The translations under genes were made by a program, and so were the position numbers. Source: Acorus gramineus (lineage: Eukaryota > Streptophyta > Magnoliopsida > Acorales > Acoraceae). From it: a stretch of DNA of 64,000 nucleotides. This document shows, piece after piece, positions 1 through 12,100 of the stretch. The stretch lies in NCBI GenBank assembly GCA_030737835.1, contig CM060856.1, forward strand, positions 10,829,670 to 10,893,669, given 5' to 3'. The stretch's first letter is position 1; each line of letters begins with the position of its first letter. The notes under the pieces were generated by a model, which had not been told where the DNA came from, searched no databases, and saw only the letters and a list, made by a program, of their open reading frames with translations.

Positions 1-3000
1 TACTGTCTACTTATGTCCTCCCATGTATGACATTCTCTGTTCAGACCATAATAAAGGCGTATGATGTCCCGTTCCCGTTCACCTAGGGCCACATTGAGAA
101 GTTTGTTCACTTCATCCTGGAAAACATGTAAGGTTACATTAATAAATCAGTAGTGAAAAGTTTCAGAGGGAATGCAATCACCAAATAAAGTAATGCCAGC
201 AGATCTTATAAATGCCAAATCGATTTATGGCTAAGAGTGGATGAATCAATTATACAACAGAGACCTGATCAATGAAAACTCTAAATGCAATGCAAATTAC
301 CTTGAGGGACCATTCTTCCAATCCTTGCCATGGATTGTTTTCAGGGTTATTATCCGCGACATACTGCAAGATTAAAAATATGTTTACTTTGTATTTTAAA
401 CGGAAAATGATAGTACAATATGAGAGATGAATTTGAATTTGAGTTGCCAGATTTACACTATGAAGAGTTTCGCCTGGTAGCCCATTTAGTGAAGGAAAGG
501 CTTCACGATCAAGTGAAATGACCTTGCTGACTGCCTGCAATTCTAACACGCTGTAATAAAAGGGGGAACAAATGAACAATATCATGAAATCGAAAGAAAA
601 CATATTGGATCTTTGATACCTCAGTAGCATTCCTCACTTTTTTCTGTGACATATTCAGACTTTCCGCAATTTTCTGAAGATGATAAGGGAGATGGGAAAG
701 ATTGCGTCAGATGAAAATTAGCCATGATAGAGCATAATATGAACTATCCAATCCTCCATAAAATAACAGAAAAAAAGAAAATGAAAATGAAAAGAACTCC
801 ATAAAGTCTTAGATGATTAGACCCTTATCCCTAGAAACCCTGCTCATAAGCTAGAAGGATAGTATTCAATAGTAAATGGTACACAATAGAGTTTGGTAAT
901 ATCATTGGACTGTAATATCAAACAGAAGCAACCAAATAAACTGAATAAGGTCGGAGAGATGGGACAGCAAAAGAGAAAAGGATCCATATCGAGATCAATG
1001 TTCTATAGATGTAAATTTGTGGCATCTTGGTATATTCTAATTTGAAAAACCCATCACCTCACAAGGACTCATACACTAAGTAAAACACATCAAGATTCAG
1101 CTTCTGTCCAAAAACTCCACTTCTGTATGTTGTGTTGGCTGTAAAATTCTTCTGAAATACCAGAAATGGTCATGGGCAATAGTTTAAAGGGAGTGTACAT
1201 ATTGTTTTGTAGGTCCAGAAAGGTTGGCATTCAAACTATTGAAAGGTTGGCTTTCAAACTATGGCAACCATGGAAAGTGAAACCTGAAGTTAGAAATTGC
1301 CAACATGTAAGATATGGACTACATGAAGAAAGCATATCACATTACTTCAAAACAAACAGTCGATTTGGGGCCAAGGTCAAGGTGTTGATTTTTGACTTGA
1401 AATGTTTAAAGCATAATGAGTGACTCTATGTGTTTGCTGCAGAACATGTGAAAGACTACCAACAAATGAAAGTATTGGTTGACTTACATCTATTGATGGT
1501 GTTATTCCCTTCTCTTCCAATTTAATCTTCGCATGCCGGATTAAGCTCAGCCTTTCATGTAAGTGTGTTGGCAATCTCAATGTTCTCGAATTCTCTACCA
1601 ACGCTCTTGAAACACCCTGGTGGAAAGAATGAAGAAGGCTATAACATGAGCCATACAAGTTTGATGCAGAATCATGTAATAAGTGCATGTAGAATTACAT
1701 TGTATCGATCAAATAATACATGTACATAAATATATGCACAAGAGTAGCTTTCAACAGGACGATTTAAAAATAAGGAATATCACAATTTGCACAAACTTTA
1801 AATAACAGAGCATATTCCAGGTCTTTACATTTCTCACTGCACATACTAATTTCAAATATTCATAAGTAATTAAAAGAAAGAATTTATAAGATTGTAAAGG
1901 CAGTTCCCCTAGTTTCATACACAAACAAGTAAGTTGGAATATGAAATTTCAGGATGATAAACTCAGAGACGAAGTGTTTTAACAACATGTCCTCTAATCC
2001 AAGGCCATCCCTGGCCTTTTTGGATCGAAGAGTGACCAACATAGCAAAAATTTAGAGATGTTCACAGAACAGAGGAAAGAGACTGCTTTTATCAGGATTT
2101 ACAAACATCTAATTTTAGAACAAGGACAGCAGAGATCATGGTGTCCCTCACCTGACGGATCCACCAATATACATATGTTGATATTTTAAACCCCTTGGAG
2201 GAATCAAATTTCTCTATCCCACGTAATAATCCGACCAAACCACCCTGTGAGTAGAAGAAGATTGCGGCGATCAGACCAAGAACATATAAAGGTTTCCAGC
2301 ATGGCGTAAGCATGGCAATCTGGAAGTTATGAGAGATCAGCACCTGAATAAGGTCGGACAATTCAGCACCCATGTTATCATACTTTTGAGCGATGGACAT
2401 GACAAGACGCACATTGCTCATGGCTAGTTTCTCTCTCGCTAGAGAACATTCAATCATTCTAGAGTGTAACTCAGCACGGGATATTCGCAGGGATGATGAA
2501 AGCTGATTGTCTGATGGCTCACAACCCAATCTCTCCCTCAGTCTGTATGGAAATGAATCATGAATTTATCATCAGTATCAGAGTACAAGCCACTGAATCA
2601 AAAATAGGAGGAAAGTTTTCCTCGTAAAAGATCAACTAATCACTCACCTTGATTTGTGTTCCTCCAAGGAAAGTCCAGCTTTGATCTTCTTCGACAGGTA
2701 CACGACTTCGGCGTGAGTGAGCAAATCTTCACTGACCGTGCCCTTAACGTATCCCTTCAATCGATTCTGCAACAATTCAGGGCTGACAAGGGACCCAGGC
2801 TTCCTCCCACTCGGTGCCTCCCCATAACCTCCACTGCTTTGAACCAAACACCTCCGCCTCGTATTCATCCTCCGCTTCCTCGCAGAAACCCCCGAACGGG
2901 TGACTCCACTCTTCCTGCCACCCTCCTCGGTAACCAATCCCGGCCGACCAAAAGAGAGGTTCCATTGTTTCTCAAGCATTGACTTCTGAAGCAAAAGCAA

Positions 3001-3348
3001 GATCTCCAGCGACAACTCATACTCCGTATCGTTATCATTCCCTGCGACATCGGACCTCCTAAACCAATTCTCCGCAGCCGAGGCTACTACGGTGGAAGCC
3101 TCGACGTGTTCTTTAACGGCCTTTATAGCCTTTATGTGTCTCTTGGAAGGAACAATGGACCCAAAATCGGAAGATGTCTTCGCGACGATAACGCTCTTGG
3201 TCGTCGGAGGAGGGGAAGTGAACAACGGCACAAGCCCGTGATCATACGAAGCTAAAAGCTTGTCCGATAGATCGGACGAGTAAAACGAGGTACTCAAAAG
3301 CCTCTTCCCCGCACTTACCCCAATCACTGCTGTTGCAGCAGCCATCAT
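1..3348 (-). CDS. SIG1: Plastid RNA polymerase sigma factor SIG1 (3' end beyond window)
   Basis: Sigma-70 family specificity subunit of the plastid-encoded RNA polymerase; nuclear-encoded and imported into chloroplasts. Exons read on the minus strand: 3348-2648, 2542-2344, 2244-2152, 1616-1488, 673-620, 534-457, 363-301 and 116 to the window edge; all join in frame with GT-AG introns, giving 477 residues so far. The first exon (about 233 residues) holds a Ser/Thr-rich presumed transit peptide (start MMAAATAVIG) and a basic linker. Sigma region 2 spans about residues 250-330 (LAREKLAMSNVRLVMSIAQ, then STYVYWWIRQ), region 3 begins GVSRALVENSRTLRLPTHLH, and region 4 starts at the left edge (GERERDIIRLYYGL, WEDIS). 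The remaining C-terminal helix-turn-helix (usually about 30 residues) lies outside. Sequence resembles Arabidopsis SIG1 throughout, including KRLLSTSFY near the N-terminus, so the paralogue call is firm. A likely 5'UTR intron (3548-3436) is suggested by good donor and acceptor sites. Confidence 0.95.
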
Positions 3349-4299
3349 AAAATCTTCCTGATTTTTTTTTATTTTTTTTTATCAGATTTTGATCGAAAAC
3401 CACCTCATCCAACAACACAAATGAAAGCGATTTATCTGCTTCAACAAAGGGAAATACATCAGTGAAGCATTTTATATGAGTTTTGATCAACTGAATCGAA
3501 GAAATCGAAATTACACGAATGAAGATCGAAGGAGATTTCGAGGAATACCTTGTTTCTGTGTGCGCGCTGAGGGAGTGATCAGAAGCGGTTGATTCTGTTT
3601 TATTTATTATTTTGATTTTGATTTTATTTATTTGTGTTTTATTAGTGTTTCTTTGAAGTTGTGTGGTCTGTAATCTGTATGTTACGTGGTCACAACATGT
3701 ATTTCTGTTTTTATTTTCAATTTCAATTATTAATAAAAATAAAAAAATAAAAAACAGGGGGGGCTTTGGAGATATGGGAGGAAGGGAGGCCATTGGTTGG
3801 GAGTGATATTTGGTAGTGGGGGTGTGGTTCACAGCCGTCCATGTCTGCAATGTTTTTGATCGTGTGGCGTATAACACGCGTAGGGAGAGAATGAGAGATG
3901 GCGTTGTAATGGAACCGACGTGGCCGGCACACTCCGCACGTGACCATAACATTATCCTTAAATAAAAGGTAGCTGATACACTCGGTTACTACATGATTTC
4001 TTTGGTATATACTGCATATATTATATACTGCATCATCTCAACATCTATTTTATAATAAAAATATAGAATATAATTATACAATTTGTATCAGTGTGATAAT
4101 CATCTTTTACACGTATTTGATTAATTAAGTAAAGGAAAACAAGTACAAACTTTAGATGAGATTATAAATGTGGCTGAACATCACCAAGGGGAATGTTAAT
4201 TACCGCCGTTCCGCTTCCAAGCTTCCAGCAGTTTTTTTTTTTTTTGTGGCTTCTAAGTGGACTGGTTTGATGGATTTCTAGTCCACTAGACTGGCTTGA
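3349..4299. promoter_or_regulatory. SIG1 5'UTR and upstream region
   Basis: Upstream of the minus-strand SIG1 start codon. It contains a possible 113-nt 5'UTR intron (donor reading AAG|GTATTCC at about 3549, acceptor GAAGCAG at about 3436), then an AT-rich stretch (3600-3760) and GC-richer DNA with ACGTG-type cores near 3910-3945. No TATA box is assigned. The open frames of 74 and 236 codons here are low-complexity and match no family. Confidence 0.4.
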
Positions 4300-4307
4300 T
4301 AGATTTC

Positions 4308-5250
4308 GGGCGTGGATATTGACACCCCAGTTTATAAGAAACCCATCTCTTTAAAAAAATAAAAAACAGTTTTTGTGCACTGTTACAGTAAGAGTAAACC
4401 CACCCCGAGTTTGGTATTCCCTCTGACGATTGTGGTGAATTATGGTCGACTGAGAGTTTGGAGTGTGTACCAACCCAGGTCGGCTACCACTTGGGCGACG
4501 GTGTTGAAGTATGGTCGTCAGAAGGTCCGGCGAGCTAAACTCAGAGAAAATAAATTCACATTGTTACAAGTTTCAAACCAATTATGACAAATTTCACATG
4601 TAAACACATAGAATAGACAATTATTGCTGCATTTATAACACATTAAAATACGATATTAACATTCCATAACCAATTATATATGTGACTACACTACAAATAA
4701 TTGTTTTTATGTTTATTTTTATTTTTTAAAAAAAGAGTAATCATTTTTATTTGATAGGTTATTTATTTTTATAAATGAAAAAATTGATATAGTCACATGA
4801 ATGGTTGTGGAATTTGAACATGTATTTTGTTGTGTAATCATATGAATGATTGATTATGGAATGCGAACATTGTATTTTGATGTGTTATGAATACTGCTAT
4901 GGTTGTATATTCTATGTGTTTACATGTGAAATTTGTCATAATTGATTTGAAACTTGTAACAATGTGAATTCAGTTTCTCTGAGTTTAGGTCGCCGGGCCT
5001 TCTAGCAACCATACTTCAACATCGTCGCCTAAGTGGTTGCTGACCATACTTCAACATCGTCGTCCAAGTGGTTGCCGACCTGGGTTGGTACACACGCCAA
5101 CCTCTCAGTCGATCATAATTCACCACCATCGTCAAAGGGATTGCTGAACTCGAAGTGGGTTTACTCTTACTGTAACAGTGCACAAAAACTGTTTTTTATT
5201 TCTTTAAAGGGGTGGGTTTCTTGCAAACTGGGGTGCCGATATCCGAGCCC
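4308..5250. mobile_element. Foldback-type DNA transposon with ~450-bp terminal inverted repeats
   Basis: The left arm (4308 to about 4700) and the right arm (about 4790-5250) are reverse complements of each other along almost their whole length, with small gaps. The outer ends read GGGCGTGGATATTGACACCC and, as reverse complement of the right end, GGGCTCGGATATCGGCACCC. Both ends are flanked by the perfect 8-bp direct repeat TAGATTTC (4300-4307 and 5251-5258), which marks a transposon insertion. Only about 90 AT-rich bases separate the arms, and no transposase is present, so it is non-autonomous. An 8-bp target duplication fits hAT; the very long inverted repeats fit Mutator-like foldback elements better, so the superfamily is left open. 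The open frames in both arms are mirror images of the same repeat, not genes. Confidence 0.88.
5008..5077. repeat. 35-bp tandem duplication in the right arm
   Basis: Two adjacent 35-bp copies (5008-5042 and 5043-5077) beginning ACCATACTTCAACATCGTCG occur in the right arm of the foldback element. The left arm has a single copy, so the duplication arose after the arms formed. Confidence 0.8.
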
Positions 5251-5258
5251 TAGATTTC

Positions 5259-8200
5259 TAGTCAACAATTTGTTATGAGCCCACATAGCCCAAGTGGCTA
5301 TAAAGTCATGTGCATGTTCGTTGAAACTTATAAATTGAAGATTATATCTTTTAATTTAAAATAAGTAGTTGTTACATGTTTGTTTATGCTCATTAAAACT
5401 TATTTAAGTTGTTTTTCATATTATAGCTTATGAATTATTTAAAAAAAAATTATTCTTGATAATAATGCCTTTAACTTTTTTACTAATGACCAAACCATTG
5501 TAATTTTTTTTCTTTGAGACACTAATGACCAAATTTATTATAGTTGTGGAGTGTAAATATTTCAATAACATTATAATGAATTTGAACTTTTTATTTATAT
5601 TATATTAATTTGCCTTTTAAATGTTTGTAAGACTAATTTTATAAGTAAAATTATATTATTTTATCAAACAGAAATTAAATTTAACTTGTATATTTGAAAA
5701 GAGCATTTTTGATAATTATACAACAAAAAATTATTTTACATATTATTCTAACAAATATTTACTGCTGCCTATGCTCTGCTTTTCAACAACTACAACAAAC
5801 ATATCTACTGTTTGTTAGAAAAATTAAAATCTATATTTATAAGCTATAATCTATGATTTGTAAATTTAAACCGCAATAATAATGACAACGGTGTATGAGG
5901 TGCATTGTCCACCGTTAAGGCCCTGTGTGAAAAAGGAGTTTTGAAAATGTTTTTGGTGTGTACTTTTTGGTAAATTAGACTACTTTGTTTATCAATGCAT
6001 GCAATTTTACATCCATGCAATTCACCCACTGAAGAACAAAGAGCAATGAAGTGATGAATATGAAAAAAAACATACAAACAATCAAATATCACGTCCCTCC
6101 CAGCTGTTATGAATGGCCAGGGGTGACGGAAATTTTTTTCTTCTTTGAACCGACTTAGAACTCCCAATTTGAAAGCAACACTGATATTATTTTTTTTCAG
6201 TGAAAAAAACATCAACATGTCGAAACAAAATATCTGGAACTCATGATGTTGGCGATCACACTCGGAGAAGCAAATTTTACATCAAAAAGTCATAATAAAA
6301 TTCGTCTGTAAGTGTTCGCTTGCATTTCATAATCGGCCACGAATAGTGAGAGAGGTTTCATGATTAGAAAATGATATGTCTAGCTCTTTTAATAACCCCA
6401 TTTGTAGTATACACGGTTTTTTTTTATTTAAATCATACTCTCTCATTAAAATGCAATGCATATTGTTATATGAAATGATGTATATATTGATATATAATAA
6501 AACATTTTTTTCGTTTTAAAAAAATGAATTTTGATTCATACTATATGATATATAGAACCCCATATCCATATACTATAATAGCGCAGTGTATGCTACGTTA
6601 TTATAATACATGAGACTATATATTGATATGTGAAACAGACTAAGGGTATTAACACTCTTTCTAATTAGTTAGTGGCGCTGTTTGTTTGGGATGGGCTTGA
6701 AAGTATCTTTGCAGGCAAAGCCCAATCAAACGTGTATCAAATTCCAGGCAAAACCCAATCAAACGTGTGCCAAAAATAAGGCCCATGGGCGGCCAACGCT
6801 TGAATGTTTATATATCAACCTTTTTTTTTGTATTTTTCTGGAAACGTTAGGCACAAACTTGATAGCAGAGCACAAGTGTTCTTTTTTTTTAAGATATGAT
6901 TTATTCAATAAGATATATAATTTCATAAAAAAATAAAAAATATATTTTAACAAATCATATACACTTGTTTATATAAAATGTGAATTTTTTTTAATGAGAT
7001 ATACATCTTATTTAACGGAATATGTCTTATGAATAACTATTGAGGTATATAAGACAACAAACATGACTGTCTTCAAAGAAGACTACATCGACTATCATTT
7101 CTCCACACATTTAAACTTTGACTATAGATAATTGGTATAACAATATATATCAATTGTATTTAGTTGGCACCATCTCATGTCAAACAAGTTAGATAATTGG
7201 TACTCCATTGTAAATTGATCTAATAAATAAAAGCACTCATTTTTAAAACTGAATTTGCAAAAGTAAAAATCAATTTATTAAACCATGATTCCAAACTGGG
7301 TTTTTAAGACGTGTTGGGGCCTGATCTAGGCTTATTAAAAGGCCTATAACTTAGGGCATCGTGCCTTGTTACATATCAAGAAGGGTACCTACAACTTAAT
7401 AAGACCTATAGTCTAGGCATTGACCAACCCTAGCTTAATACAGGGAATTGTGATTGCGTGGCAATAGTGCAGAAGCAGTTTCAAAAACTTTCTACTGCCA
7501 CAGATCCGCCGATGTAAAAGCCGCTTCATCAACGTCAGATCTTGATTCGACGGCCGATGATGCTTGTTTCGAGTACACCCTTTCATGCTGGCCTTTAAAA
7601 AAAAAAACACAACGCGTTTGTACGGCTCACATCAAAAGCACTTTCACGTGGTGGTCAGATCTTAGCCGTTAGTACAGTGAAACCGCACCCATTTTTTTTC
7701 CTTTAAAAAAAACTTCTTCTCCTTTTACCGATCGTGGCATCTCCAGCTGTGGATCCTGGGCCCAAGACAAGCCTGTTTTTGTGGCCCGTCGTATCTCGAT
7801 CGTCCAAATTGAAACGGACGGCTGCGATGTCGTCTATGGACGCGCAGAAACCCACATGGGTGTGTCGTCCTCTTCCGCACCCATAAACGACGAGGCGTTG
7901 CCATCGAAGCACCTCTTAAAAATCATAACAGAAACTATATTTCACACTTGTTTTGCTCCGCCAATCCTAACCGTTTATCTGCTCACATCAGCTCTTTCTG
8001 AAATCGGTGAGAGTCTCTTAATTTCACCAGAGCGTCATCTGTCTGCGGCGAGTTTGAAATTTGAACGAGAGTCTGGTCAGCTGTTCTGTCATAACAACTC
8101 GAAAAAAAAAAAAACAGAAATGGAACAATAGTGCGTTCATGGATCTTTCATTTTCTTTTCTTTTATATTTTCTTTATATCTTCTCATTTATATTCAAATT

Positions 8201-9115
8201 GTATTTTGAATTTCAGAAATGAAATCAATGTAGCTATTTTTAACTTTTTAGAAAAAAAAAAAAAAAAACTTTTATTATTTTTTTTAAATATACAAGAGTT
8301 ATGCCATAACATTTGACTGAACCTCCTCCCAGAATTCAAAATACCAACAATCTTTGGTCGCTACTTACAAGAAGCCCCAGTCTCGAGTAGAACATCCCGC
8401 ATGTGATTTTATACGTTAAAAAATGCACCTGACCCACAAAGCCAGGTATTGTTATTCGCGTTTTCAGGATCCCATGAGTCCTAAATGGGGAACCACTCGC
8501 AGACGCGTTGTTCTGCTGTTTATGGTTAATGATCGTATTTAGAATAGTTATCCCATTGTTTTATTGGGTTGTCGTTATTCTTTTCAGTTTGAAATGACAC
8601 TTCCATTAATTAATTAATTCATTAAAGACGATATTCCAGTAGTTGTTGTGGCTCATCAGCCACTTCAATAAAGACATAACCTTTAGCTTAAAAGTGCTTC
8701 GCGGAGCTTGTCGGCATCTCTTCTGCTTCAATGTGCGGCGCGTTCAATGCACCATGTGATATTTAATCAAGTATTAATTAGTTAATATTTTATACTGTGT
8801 CTTTTTTTTGTGTTGTCTGGGATGAAAAATCGACCGTTAATCATTTAGTTTTTGACATTCCGAAATTGCCCCTGAAAGATCCACTGGCGATTTCGAATAT
8901 TAAAAACGGATCGCTTTCCATTTAATGCTTGTTTTCTCATTTCAAGGGGGGAAAAAGTTCTATTTGTTTCCGCCCTCTCACGTGGCCCGTCGTTTGATGT
9001 AGTCAATTTTTAGGGTTTTCAGGGCGGTGTTTATGGTCATTGTCGAGCGATTTCTGGGGGATAAAAGTGATTCTTTTTTAAGGCGATCGGAGTCTCGTCT
9101 GAGAGGGGAAGAGAG
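5259..9115. other. Intergenic spacer between SIG1 and the RING gene
   Basis: No gene is recognised in these 3.9 kb. 5300-7300 is strongly AT-rich. A short hairpin-forming stretch at about 6678-6770 carries GTTTGTTTGGGATGGGCTTG followed by two imperfect copies of CAGGCAAAGCCCAATCAAACG. 7450-8130 is less AT-rich and has a CACGTG G-box core at 7645-7650; its open frames of 65-116 codons resemble no known protein. 8940-9115 is probably the RING gene's 5'UTR and proximal promoter. Confidence 0.5.
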
Positions 9116-12100
9116 ATGGGATCGGGTGGTAGTAAGGACGCCGCGGCTCCCGTGCCGGCGACGGCGTCTGCGGTCTCTTCTTGTGCTTCTTCGTCGTCTT
9201 CGTCGACCGTCTCCAGGGTTGTTCGATGGAGAGGGGCTAAGGTTTTTCGTTCTTCGTGTCTCGGGAGGCCCTCGGTGTCGTCGTTGACGTCGGACGTCGA
9301 GGATGAAGAAGTATTCCCTCTCTCTCTCTCTCTGTGAATGGTTTTGCCTGGATTGTAGATTGATCGATGCTTTTGACTGCTAATGTTTGGGTTTCCGTCA
9401 CATTTTGTAGCAATTTTGATTTTGATATTTTACTCGTCATTTGTGAATTTTTCGGTAAGCTTCATGATTAGATCTGTTTAAATTATTCATAGCGACATTG
9501 TTTCAATGAGAGTTTAATTTGGGAATTTGGAAAGGTAAAGCTAGTTCAGTAAAAAATAATTGGAAACAGTTTGGAGAATGAATAATTTAAGAACTGAAGT
9601 TTGGAATATATGAGACTAAAGCATATAAAATAAATGTGTTACATATTTACATATTTTAATGCATAAACCATTATTCAACAGAAAGTGACAAAAGTAGTGA
9701 ACATGTGTTACAAGGACTTTTTATATATCTGAAAAGAAATCAATTTAAGGTCAGGTTTTTACCCTTATGTGGCATTTACAGTTTTACAATTTGACTTGAA
9801 CATATTTTAGGTATATTTAATGGATTTATTTTGAATTTATCAACTAATCTGACTTTTTTGTTTTTTTTTTCTTCTGAATTTGGAGATTTCTGCCAGCATT
9901 TTGTTCTGTGATCAACTTGACATTTTGCCATTTTTAATTTAGTAGATCGGATAGCATGTATCCTTGTTCATTTACAAAGCATGTGGTTAAATGTGATTTT
10001 ACCAATGAATTATGATTTTACAAACTAATTTGGCTTAAATGGAATCAGTTATATTTGTTACTTTTGTATTTTTTTTTCTGAATTTGGAAAATTCTATCAG
10101 TATTTTGTTCTGTGATCAAGTTGAAATCCATGGACATGTATTTTATGCCTATGACAGTCATGATTGACCAACCCCCCATTAATTTAGTCGATGAGTAAAT
10201 TGTATCCTCATTCATTTACAGAACATGTGAAGTGTAGTTCTTAGAATTCTGCAGGTTTCATTGAGTATAATTATATAGTTTCGCAAGAAATTTCAACATA
10301 GAAATACTCATGTAGTAGTTAAAGCATTTTAAAATTCTTGATTTAGGAATCCAGTCCTCAGGATGAGAACGGAAGGACGAATGATGAAATTTGTTTGGAG
10401 AAGACAGGAACCGAATCCTTTAGAGAAAAGAACAAGAAACAAAAGAAGATCAAGATCCCTTTACCTGATCTAGGGCCATCCGGTAACTCAAATGTCGAGC
10501 ATGATGGGTGGTGTCATGAGGGGGTCTCCCAGAATGACCCTGCAGAGAGCAGCAGCAGCTCTGTCCAAGCAGCTTTGGATCGGTCATCAAACCCTTTAAG
10601 CCGCTCACGTTCATGTTTTGGGTTCATACCTGACAGGATTGGGTTTAGATTGGGCAGGACCACCAGTTTGGGGTCATCTTCAGGAGTGCAACCATTCTTT
10701 TCTGCAAATTTTTCCATCTCAAATGCTGGTGAGAATTCTAATCGTGTGGATTCCACTTCTCGAGGGTCTGATGCCAATCCTTCCACCGATGAGGATAGCA
10801 CCAGAATTGATGCCGTTCTAGATGAGTATGCTGAGAGGAGCGGCACAGGGTATGAAAGCATTGAACCAAGGCGTCAGGGTAGGCGGTCTGGCACACAAGA
10901 AACTTTGGAAGGTAGCATTCGATTCAGCAGAACACTGAGCGTTGGGCGGCTTCGTGATAGGGTTCTTCGCAGGACATCGATTTCTGAGGGGCTGTTTGGT
11001 TCCATGCTAGAAGATGGATTAGTATTGTACGATGGGCGTGGCAGTGGTAGACAAATAGTGGATGGCCTTACAAGAAATGCTGCATCTTCTTATCGGGATG
11101 GTGAAATGACGCCGATTTCTACGGTGTATGGATCTGTCAATGATATCCATGACTATGATTCGGGCATTCTGCAGTCTAGAGAAGCCCGCATGCGTGAGTT
11201 GAGAGAGCAGAGGTCTGCTTTCATTGAGAGGAGGAGGAGAATAAGATCTCAGGTCTGAAATTTTTTTGGGGTTTTGTATTATTATCTTTTCTTTTCGGAG
11301 ATGATTGAAGCTTTTCATTTCTGTAATATCACAGGTGAGAGCACTTCAGCGTTTAGGTAGTCGGTTCGAGAATCTATCGGGACATGAGAGGTCATGTATA
11401 TTGTCCGGTCAGCATCGAACAGGTCGTTGTACTTGCAGAACTAGTAATCGCGTGGTCAATCCTGAAGATGGCACAAGTGCCCGCGCTAGTATATCAAGGA
11501 TTGTTATCCTAGCAGAAGCACTATTTGAGGTATGATGTTATTGTCTCTCATAGTTCTTGCACTGTTGGTACAATTGTCTCAAAATATCTATGTCTATTGT
11601 GTATTAGGTTCTGGATGAAATTCACCAGCAATCCGTGGTTTTATCCTCCCGACCTTCTGTGTCATCTATTGGATCCATACCTGCACCCAAGGAAGTTGTT
11701 GAACGCATGCCTGTGAAAATGTATACAAAGCCACATAAAAACCAGAGTGAGGACTCTGCACAGTAAGTTCACTCTTCCTTCCTTGATCTCCAGTTGAAAT
11801 CTCTTTTTGACTTACCATTTTCATTTACATGGATTACTTGTTTTAAGATATCTGGCCCTCTAGATATTTCAGATAATTAAACCATCTGGTTTAACCCTTG
11901 ATTTAAATAGTGATGAGCCAATTTTGGAGCATAACCGGTGTCCTTATTTGCAAGACTAACATTAGATTTTTTTCCTGTTACGTAGTATAGCTATCACTTT
12001 TAATAGTTTATACAGTGTTTTCAAAATTTAATCTTAACCGTAGAGAAAATTTGATGGAGAAATAAAACAAAAGTGGAACCTGATGCCAACTGCATGTTTA

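Noticed and set aside
4375-5278. Two frames of 70 and 81 codons
   Set aside because: They are mirror readings of the inverted-repeat arms of the foldback transposon.
7454-8131. Possible small gene in less AT-rich DNA
   Set aside because: No splice-consistent frame or recognisable protein; more like promoter DNA or a decayed sequence.
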